40,358 bases of DNA, taken from assembly GCA_016788375.1 (NCBI GenBank), contig JAEUSI010000001.1, forward strand, positions 1-40,358, written 5' to 3'. Origin of the DNA: Ignavibacteria bacterium. Its GTDB lineage: Bacteria > Bacteroidota > Ignavibacteria > Tepidaquicellales > Tepidaquicellaceae. The notes under the pieces were generated by a model. The model was not told where the DNA came from. It worked only from the letters and a program-made list of their open reading frames with translations, and searched no databases. Both the position numbers and the translations under genes were made by a program. This document shows positions 34,462-40,358 of the stretch, one piece after another. The stretch's first letter is position 1. Every line of letters starts with the position of its first letter.

Positions 34462-35472
34462 ATGAACAAAGGTATCTCAATAGTTGTTTGCTGTCACAAC
34501 AGTTCTGCACTGCTTGAACAGACCTTAAAGCATATTTGCAGATTAAAATCTGATTCCGGCATTAAATGGGAAGTGATAATTATTGATAATGCTTCGACAG
34601 ACGATACATTTAAAAAATCTGAAAAATTACTGAAGGAATTTAACTGTCCGGTTTCATTTAAGATAATATCCGAGCCTGAGCCGGGACTTTCAAATGCAAG
34701 AAAAACGGGAATGGACAATTCGGAATATGAGTATATTCTTTTTTGCGACGATGACAACTGGCTTGAAGAAAATTATCTGATTACCGGCTTTGAAATACTT
34801 GATTCTGACGAAAAGATAGGAGCACTCGGAGGTAAAAGTGAAGCAGTAACCGAAACAGAAATTCCCGACTGGTTTGAAAAACATTCCATAAATTACTCTG
34901 TAGGAAAACAGAGTGATATACAGGGTGACATTTCAAATACAAACACAGTATTGTGGGGGGCTGGAATGTTTGTGAGGAAGTCTGCTCTCATCGAACTTTA
35001 TTCAAAAGGATTTTATTCGTTTCTCACGGACAGAAAAGGAAATCAGCTTTCTTCAGGCGGTGACAGTGAAAAATGCTATGCTTTGCGTCTTGCAGGTTGG
35101 AAAATCTGGTATGATGAAAGACTAAAGCTTAAGCATTTCATTCAGGATAAAAGACTGACCTGGGATTATCTGAGAAAACTCAGCAGAGGATTCGGTGCAC
35201 AGAAAATTGATTTTGATCCTTATCTTAATGTATTAGAAAAAAGGAACAATACGGATTCAGATAATAAATGGCATATTCAGGCATTAAGATTAATCGGGAA
35301 ATTAAGAGGATACGGCTTAAGAAAACTGATTTCATTCAATAATAGTCCAGCCGGCGACAATGAAACCCTGCGAATTGAAAAAACAATCGGCCGTTTAAAG
35401 GAACTGCTTAAAATCCGCAGTGAATACAACAGAAGAATTCAGATTGTAGAAACCGCAAAATGGAGAAAATAG
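34462..35472 (+). CDS. Glycosyltransferase family 2, stand-alone copy of the giant protein's internal module
   Basis: The 336-residue protein has GISIVVCCHNSS, IDNASTDDT, EPEPGLSNARKTG, CDDDNWLEEN (95-104), VLWGAGMFVRK and GGDSE (199-203). It then has the same basic helical linker, ending at NRRIQIVETAKWRK. This matches modules 4 and 5 of the upstream giant almost motif for motif and stops exactly where the next internal module would begin. All catalytic acidic residues are present, so it should be active. It starts at ATG 34462, 75 bases after the giant gene. Confidence 0.9.
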   Translation: MNKGISIVVCCHNSSALLEQTLKHICRLKSDSGIKWEVIIIDNASTDDTFKKSEKLLKEFNCPVSFKIISEPEPGLSNARKTGMDNSEYEYILFCDDDNWLEENYLITGFEILDSDEKIGALGGKSEAVTETEIPDWFEKHSINYSVGKQSDIQGDISNTNTVLWGAGMFVRKSALIELYSKGFYSFLTDRKGNQLSSGGDSEKCYALRLAGWKIWYDERLKLKHFIQDKRLTWDYLRKLSRGFGAQKIDFDPYLNVLEKRNNTDSDNKWHIQALRLIGKLRGYGLRKLISFNNSPAGDNETLRIEKTIGRLKELLKIRSEYNRRIQIVETAKWRK

Positions 35473-35503
35473 CGGCAGAAAGTCATTAAAATTTATCAGG
35501 ACA

Positions 35504-36487
35504 TTGAAAGTTAAAGTATCGATAATAACTACAGTATATAACTGTGAAAAATTCATCAGACAGTCTGTGGAAAGTATTTTGAATCAGACTTACGGAGATT
35601 TTGAATATATAATTGTGGAAGACGGCTCTTCAGACAAAACCCCCGGGATAGTAAAGCAGTTAGCCGCAATTGATAAGCGCATCAAACTTTTAATCAACGA
35701 AAGAAATATCGGAAGAGTAAAATCTCTTAATAAAGCTCTGGAAAATGCACAGGGAGAGTATGTGGCATTGCAGGATGCTGATGATTTTTCAATGCCGGAG
35801 AGGCTTGAAAAGCAGATTGCATTTCTGGATAAAAATCCGGATTATGTTCTTGTCGGCGCTAATATTATTGTCATAGATGAATTTGAAAATTTCATTTCCA
35901 AACCAGAGAGACCATTGAAAAATCCCGATGCCAAATTCAGCATGCTTTTCAGATGTACATTTGCAAATCCGAGCATTGTCTACAGGAAAAAAATAACCGA
36001 CGAACACAATTTACGATATGAAGATAATTTTATTCATGCCGAAGATTTCAGAATTATGTCCCTAATCGCAAGACACGGGAAAATTTATAACTTCGAAGAG
36101 CCTCTTGTAAAATACAGAAGGCACAGCGGTAATAACAGCGTGATGAATTTTGACATACTTAATCAGGGCAGTGTACAAATTGTAAAGGAAAACCTTTCTC
36201 TGATGAACATTGATTCCGATGAAGAACAGGTTACAAGAATCAGGAATCTCATTTCTTCCAGAGGAATCAGAAGCGAACATTTGTATGAAGATCTGAGTTT
36301 ACTTTTGAAAATTATGAAATCTTTTCAATCTGAAAATAAGCTCGGCAAAAACAGGGAAATACTTTTTATACTTAGGAGAATGATGAAATGGACAGGTCGA
36401 AGAAATGTTCTGACAAAACCCAGATATACATATTTATTTTTTTCCTTACTTTCATTTTATGCAAAAGAAAAATTTTTTAAATGGTAA
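35504..36487 (+). CDS. Glycosyltransferase family 2
   Basis: The 327-residue GT-A enzyme has KVSIITTVYNCEKFI, VEDGSSDKT (E39, D40), INERNIGRVKSLNKAL, LQDADDFSMPERLEKQ (D91-D94 metal site) and FANPSIVYRK, the common form of O-antigen GT2s similar to WaaE/EpsE relatives. A C-terminal region of about 90 basic and hydrophobic residues follows. The start is TTG 35504, since the first strand begins three codons later. It lies 31 bases after the previous GT2. Donor and acceptor are unknown. Confidence 0.9.
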   Translation: MKVKVSIITTVYNCEKFIRQSVESILNQTYGDFEYIIVEDGSSDKTPGIVKQLAAIDKRIKLLINERNIGRVKSLNKALENAQGEYVALQDADDFSMPERLEKQIAFLDKNPDYVLVGANIIVIDEFENFISKPERPLKNPDAKFSMLFRCTFANPSIVYRKKITDEHNLRYEDNFIHAEDFRIMSLIARHGKIYNFEEPLVKYRRHSGNNSVMNFDILNQGSVQIVKENLSLMNIDSDEEQVTRIRNLISSRGIRSEHLYEDLSLLLKIMKSFQSENKLGKNREILFILRRMMKWTGRRNVLTKPRYTYLFFSLLSFYAKEKFFKW

Positions 36488-36743
36488 GAAAAAATAAAAT
36501 TTATTATTTTTACCGCAGTTAAATCAGTAAATTTAATCCTATCGAATTTATTTACACTTTATTATACCTGTTTATGAAGTTTCAGAATATTTAATTACAC
36601 AAACAGAACTGTAATTAATCTTTTTAAACTGATTATATTTTACTAAATTCTTTATAAATAACACAATTCAAATTTTTACTAGTTAAAATTCCCGGAATTT
36701 AAAATCCGGGTTAATAAATTATTTATGCAGACAATTTTTACAA
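36488..36743. other. AT-rich intergenic region with GC-rich hairpin
   Basis: These 256 bases separate two same-strand GT2 genes and form the longest gap inside the right-hand series. The only structure I see is CCCGGA (36691-36696) pairing with TCCGGG (36705-36710) around an eight-base loop, 33 bases before the next ATG. There is no T run after it, so a leader stem or operator is as likely as a terminator. A promoter for the next gene may lie here. Confidence 0.4.
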
Positions 36744-37724
36744 ATGGCAAATAAGCTTGTTTCGGTAATTATTCCGTTTTTTAACAGAATAGATCTTCTG
36801 AAAGCATCGATGAAATCAGTGACTGAGCAGACTTACAGTCCGATCGAATTAATACTTGTAGATGATCATTCGACCGAGAAGCCTGATGAGGATTTGATAA
36901 AGAAATATTCCTCAAAAAATGTAAAAATAAAAATCATACGTAACGAAGTTAATCTCGGACCGGGGTTATCCAGAGAAGAAGGCAGGCTGATAGCAAAGGG
37001 TGAATATTTTGCTTATCTGGATTCTGATGATTTCTGGCATGATCAGTTTCTGGAAAAACTCATTTATTTGCTCGAAAAAAACTCCGATGTCGGAATGGCA
37101 TACAGCAAGACGCTGCTTATCAGAAATACGGGAAATTTTCTCCGGAATAAAAACGATCAGACATTTGACAAAATTATTCCCATCCTGTTTGATGTTCACG
37201 GAAGACCCTGGGCAACGGGAGCATGTGTCTGGAAGAGGCAGATTGTTAACAAGATTGGCAACTGGTCCAGTTCAAGAATATGGGAGGATTACGAATATGA
37301 TGTCAGGGCTGCTATAATAAACAATAAAATTATACATGTTCCTGAAGTATTGTTTTATGTAAATATGGATTCAAAGGAAAAAATTTCTCTGGTAAAAAAT
37401 ACCGAACAGATGATTATGGATAAGGCTAATTCTATACTTAATATATCGCGTTTTTTAAGAAAATCGAAATTCTTCAGTGATGCTGACATCAAAAAAAGGA
37501 TAACTTATTATCTTTTAACTTCCTGTGCCACTCTTTCGGATTTTAAATCCGACAAGGGTCTCATAAAAAATCTGTTTAAGGAATATTATTATTGGAAAGG
37601 AAAAAGTTTTACTCCTGTAAGTATTTTTACTCCGATTTTTCCTTCAAAGGTAAATTCGAAAATATTCAGAAAGATAAGACAATATTTTACATTGTTAATC
37701 GGATTACCATATTTTTACTTTTAA
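36744..37724 (+). CDS. Glycosyltransferase family 2
   Basis: The 326-residue protein has LVSVIIPFFNRIDLL, LVDDHSTEKPDEDL (D40-D41), NLGPGLSREEG and AYLDSDDFWHDQFLEKL (metal site around D93-D96). GACVWKRQIV and WEDYEYDVRA supply the acceptor-side catalytic residues (ED). The last about 90 residues are basic and hydrophobic. This is a canonical single-domain GT2. It is separated from the preceding GT2 by 256 bases, so it may have its own promoter. Neither base composition nor motifs suggest inactivity. Sugar specificity is unknown. Confidence 0.9.
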   Translation: MANKLVSVIIPFFNRIDLLKASMKSVTEQTYSPIELILVDDHSTEKPDEDLIKKYSSKNVKIKIIRNEVNLGPGLSREEGRLIAKGEYFAYLDSDDFWHDQFLEKLIYLLEKNSDVGMAYSKTLLIRNTGNFLRNKNDQTFDKIIPILFDVHGRPWATGACVWKRQIVNKIGNWSSSRIWEDYEYDVRAAIINNKIIHVPEVLFYVNMDSKEKISLVKNTEQMIMDKANSILNISRFLRKSKFFSDADIKKRITYYLLTSCATLSDFKSDKGLIKNLFKEYYYWKGKSFTPVSIFTPIFPSKVNSKIFRKIRQYFTLLIGLPYFYF

Positions 37725-37789
37725 TTATCTAAATTAAACTTTCTGCTGAAAATTTCAGTTAAACAAACGAATCTAATAATTACTTTTTA

Positions 37790-40358
37790 ATGAGATTTCT
37801 AACCGGATTAATACTGATTTTAAGCTGTTTCACGTTAATATCAGGTAAATCATCAGCTCAAAATTACAACTGGATTACACCCGGAAAAACATACCTGAAA
37901 ATGTATGTGACAGAAGACGGGCTGTTCAGAATAAATAAATCTGATTTTAACAGTGCCGGAATAGATGTAACTGACATTGATCCCAGAACAATTAAAGTTT
38001 TAAATCTCGGGCAGCAGATTCCTATATATTTTTCAGGAGAACAGGACGGAAAGTTTAACAATAATGATTACTTTGATTTTTACGGAACACGTAAATACGG
38101 CGGTCTGACGAATACATATACAGAGACAAATGCGGTTTTTTATGTTACGAACGAGTATTACGACCTTTATTCTGACACAAATTTTTACTGGATAGACTGG
38201 GGCGGATCTAACGGCTTAAGATACTCTTCAACTGATTACACATCTTCCGAATTATTTCAGAATAATTTTTTCAACGGCAAGCTGCATTTTGAATCTGACA
38301 AGTATTATTCCCAGGGAGAAAATTTTTCCGCTGCGGAATACAGATACTTATCTACGGAAAAATTCAAGGGAGAAGGGTGGTACTGGAAACTTATAGGAGA
38401 TAATCAGCAGCTGAGCGATACTTTTTCACTGCCGGTTCTTTTTCCTCTGCCTCAGACCGCTTCAATAAAGTTGTTTGCTTATCCTACCGTGAGAAACACC
38501 TTAATATTAAATGAACACAATCTTCAGATCAGAATTAACGGAACACTTATCAGTACTCTCATATCAAATGATTACAGCAGGTTTGACACTACAATCAGTT
38601 TTTCAAGTTCGCTTCTATCAAATATTTCTGTGAATAATGTAACGATTACTTATGTCCCGGCTCCGGGTTCAACAGGCGGAGTTCATTTTGATTTTTTTGA
38701 ATTACAGTTACCGAATCTGTATAAATTACTTGACAATAAATTTTCCTGCAGCACAGGTGTATCAGATACAGTGTCAAAGCAATTTAACATTACAGGATAT
38801 AATTCATTAAATCAGGTTAACATTTATGATGTAAGAAATAATTACAGAATACCGGCTTTCAGTTCAAGTAATGACACTTTAAAATTCACAGGTAAAAGCA
38901 ACGGAAAATTTGAAATTGTAAATTCAGTAATTACAAAAAAGCCTGTCAGGATCAGACAGAGATCTGTGCCTGATCTTGTGTCTGTTTCTAACGGCGCAGA
39001 TTATCTTGTCATATACAATTCTGTATTCAGTTCTCAGGCTGAACAATTAAGAGCTTACAGGCAGACTCATGATAATTTCAGAAGTATAAAAGCTGAAATT
39101 GAAGATATTTATGATATTTTTAATTACGGTTTAGAAAATCCGGTAGCTGTAAGAAATTTTTCAAAATATGTTTTTGAAAACTGGCAGCTGCCGAAACTTC
39201 AGTATATATGCCTGCTCGGAAGAGGTTCATTTGATCCTAAAAAGAATATTCCTTCTTCGACTTATTACAAAAATCTTGTTCCTGTTTATGGTTATCCGAA
39301 TTCCGACGGTTATTTTGCAAATGTGAATACAGGAACATTCTTTTATTATGATCAGATAGCCATAGGAAGACTTCCCTCATATACAGTTTCTGAAGCCCAG
39401 ACTATGGTTGATAAAATCATAGCTTATGAAAATCAGACTTCAAATCCTGAAGCATGGTGGAAGACATTTAATTTCATTACAGGAGGCGGGACATATGCTG
39501 AGCAGCAGACACATCAGCAGAGATCAAATTTTGAGATCAACACATATGTAATTCCTCAGAACATTGCCGGTAATCCGGTAAAGATTTACAGAACAGATAC
39601 ATCCGGATCCAATACTTATAATCTTTCCGATTCGGTCAGAAATTCAATCAACAGAGGAACTCTGTTTATAAATTTCAGAGGACATGCAGGCAGTCATGAC
39701 TGGGAAGTTCTTTTGAATGATCCGAATACTCTTAACAACGGAAACAAACTTCCGCTTATACTTAGCCTTACTTGTTTCACGGGGGAAAATTCCAAAACTG
39801 ATTACAGAGGTTTCGGAGAAAGATTTGTTTATCTGCCCGGAAAAGGAGCAATCGGTTTTGTGGGAACAACAGGATGGAGTTTCGGTTCGAGCGGAAATGA
39901 TTTTGGTACATATATTATTCAGTCTCTCAAATCTGACACTTCAAGAAGAATCGGTAATCTTCTGAAAGTTGCTGGCAAATCAATGAGCAGTGATTCTCTT
40001 TCATTCAATACAAGGCATACAGTTAACTGTTATAACCTGCTCGGTGATCCGGCTGCAACACTTAATCTGCCGAAGCATCCCGAATTTCTGATCAACAACA
40101 ACGATTATAAGTTATCAGACCCTGCTCCTGAAGTGAAAGTTCCGGCTGTATTAACTGTTTTCCCCAAGAATTACGGATTGTATGCCGATTCATGCAAAAT
40201 CAGATTTCATCTTACCAAAAATAATATTACTTATTCCGTTAAGGATACAATTATCAGAACTTTCAGATTTTCAGACAGTGTAAAATATAAATTTACTCTT
40301 GACTCGGCGGGTGTATACAGAATGCTTGTATCACTTGATATAGACAACTGGTTTAACA
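37790..40358 (+). CDS. Gingipain-type C25 cysteine peptidase, PorU-like (partial at right edge)
   Basis: An open frame runs from ATG 37790 to the window end (856 codons, no stop). A signal peptide (MRFLTGLILILSCFTLISG) ends at SSAQ, near residue 24. An N-terminal beta domain follows (VTEDGLFRINKSDF; QDGKFNNNDYFDFYG). The C25 caspase-like domain has YLVIYN, LLGRGSFDP, catalytic His632 in FRGHAGSHDWE and Cys662 in LSLTCFTGEN, then GAIGFVGTTGW and NLLGDPAATLNLP. In Bacteroidota such proteins are either the type IX secretion sortase PorU or secreted T9SS substrates; the missing C-terminus prevents deciding. It is probably exported and is not obviously tied to the glycan operon 65 bases upstream. 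Confidence 0.88.
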   Translation, partial: MRFLTGLILILSCFTLISGKSSAQNYNWITPGKTYLKMYVTEDGLFRINKSDFNSAGIDVTDIDPRTIKVLNLGQQIPIYFSGEQDGKFNNNDYFDFYGTRKYGGLTNTYTETNAVFYVTNEYYDLYSDTNFYWIDWGGSNGLRYSSTDYTSSELFQNNFFNGKLHFESDKYYSQGENFSAAEYRYLSTEKFKGEGWYWKLIGDNQQLSDTFSLPVLFPLPQTASIKLFAYPTVRNTLILNEHNLQIRINGTLISTLISNDYSRFDTTISFSSSLLSNISVNNVTITYVPAPGSTGGVHFDFFELQLPNLYKLLDNKFSCSTGVSDTVSKQFNITGYNSLNQVNIYDVRNNYRIPAFSSSNDTLKFTGKSNGKFEIVNSVITKKPVRIRQRSVPDLVSVSNGADYLVIYNSVFSSQAEQLRAYRQTHDNFRSIKAEIEDIYDIFNYGLENPVAVRNFSKYVFENWQLPKLQYICLLGRGSFDPKKNIPSSTYYKNLVPVYGYPNSDGYFANVNTGTFFYYDQIAIGRLPSYTVSEAQTMVDKIIAYENQTSNPEAWWKTFNFITGGGTYAEQQTHQQRSNFEINTYVIPQNIAGNPVKIYRTDTSGSNTYNLSDSVRNSINRGTLFINFRGHAGSHDWEVLLNDPNTLNNGNKLPLILSLTCFTGENSKTDYRGFGERFVYLPGKGAIGFVGTTGWSFGSSGNDFGTYIIQSLKSDTSRRIGNLLKVAGKSMSSDSLSFNTRHTVNCYNLLGDPAATLNLPKHPEFLINNNDYKLSDPAPEVKVPAVLTVFPKNYGLYADSCKIRFHLTKNNITYSVKDTIIRTFRFSDSVKYKFTLDSAGVYRMLVSLDIDNWFN

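Noticed and set aside
37746-37758. Palindrome CTGAAA-A-TTTCAG before the C25 peptidase gene
   Set aside because: Short, A/T-dominated and without a second copy; chance occurrence is likely in this background.
39717-39965. Plus-strand frame of 82 codons inside the C25 peptidase region
   Set aside because: It runs in a different frame from the peptidase, whose catalytic His and Cys motifs lie in or just before this stretch, so it is a shadow.
1-40358. Mobile elements, CRISPR arrays, tRNA/rRNA genes
   Set aside because: No transposase or integrase motifs, no regularly spaced short repeats and no tRNA-like cloverleaf with CCA or acceptor pairing were seen in the gaps between genes.

Overview
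The window looks like a chromosomal surface-polysaccharide (O-antigen, capsule or exopolysaccharide) and cell-envelope locus from an AT-rich member of the Bacteroidota/Ignavibacteriota (Chlorobi-side) group. The lineage is inferred from three things: a gingipain-type C25 peptidase of the PorU/type IX secretion kind at the right edge, the near absence of Shine-Dalgarno sequences, and the family mix (WbqC, FemAB-like, FkbM, Gfo/Idh/MocA). No marker gene fixes the species. About 31 genes fill the window. No gap between genes exceeds about 270 bases, and I see no tRNA, rRNA, IS element or CRISPR array.

Layout. (1) 1-2494, plus strand: the tail of a polyprenol-phosphate-type family 2 glycosyltransferase (GT2), a methyltransferase and a multi-pass GT-C-like membrane protein. 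(2) 11462 down to 2516, minus strand: one tight eight-gene unit. It runs Gfo/Idh/MocA dehydrogenase, formyltransferase, NAD-dependent sugar epimerase, DegT-type aminotransferase, two large membrane proteins, a GT2 and a methyltransferase. The first four enzymes fit synthesis of a nucleotide-linked, probably N-formylated, amino sugar; the last four would transfer or modify it. (3) 11684-13140, plus strand: two tandem paralogous exported proteins that share a Cys + hydrophobic + basic C-terminal tail, followed by a hairpin terminator. (4) 14920 down to 13224, minus strand: two methyltransferases. (5) 15191-19720: cysC-cysD-cysN, which makes PAPS, beside two different sulfotransferases. This looks like a sulfation cassette. 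(6) 19873-22980: an FkbM methyltransferase facing an exported parallel beta-helix protein. (7) 23181-37724, plus strand: WbqC-like protein, FemAB-like acyltransferase, methyltransferase, GT2, a giant 2602-residue protein, then three more GT2 genes. (8) 37790 to the right edge: a C25 peptidase cut off by the window.

The most unusual object is the 7.8-kb gene at 26578-34386. It carries six GT2-like modules and four copies of a Tyr/Phe/Lys-rich repeat. Two of the GT modules appear to have lost their metal- and nucleotide-binding acidic residues. The separate gene immediately downstream encodes the same kind of module as the internal repeats, which suggests the giant grew by tandem duplication and fusion.

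Together the genes would make activated sugars, assemble them (many GT2s and three GT-C-like membrane enzymes) and decorate them by methylation, N-formylation or acylation, and sulfation. TTG is used very often as a start codon here; several genes have no other sensible start.
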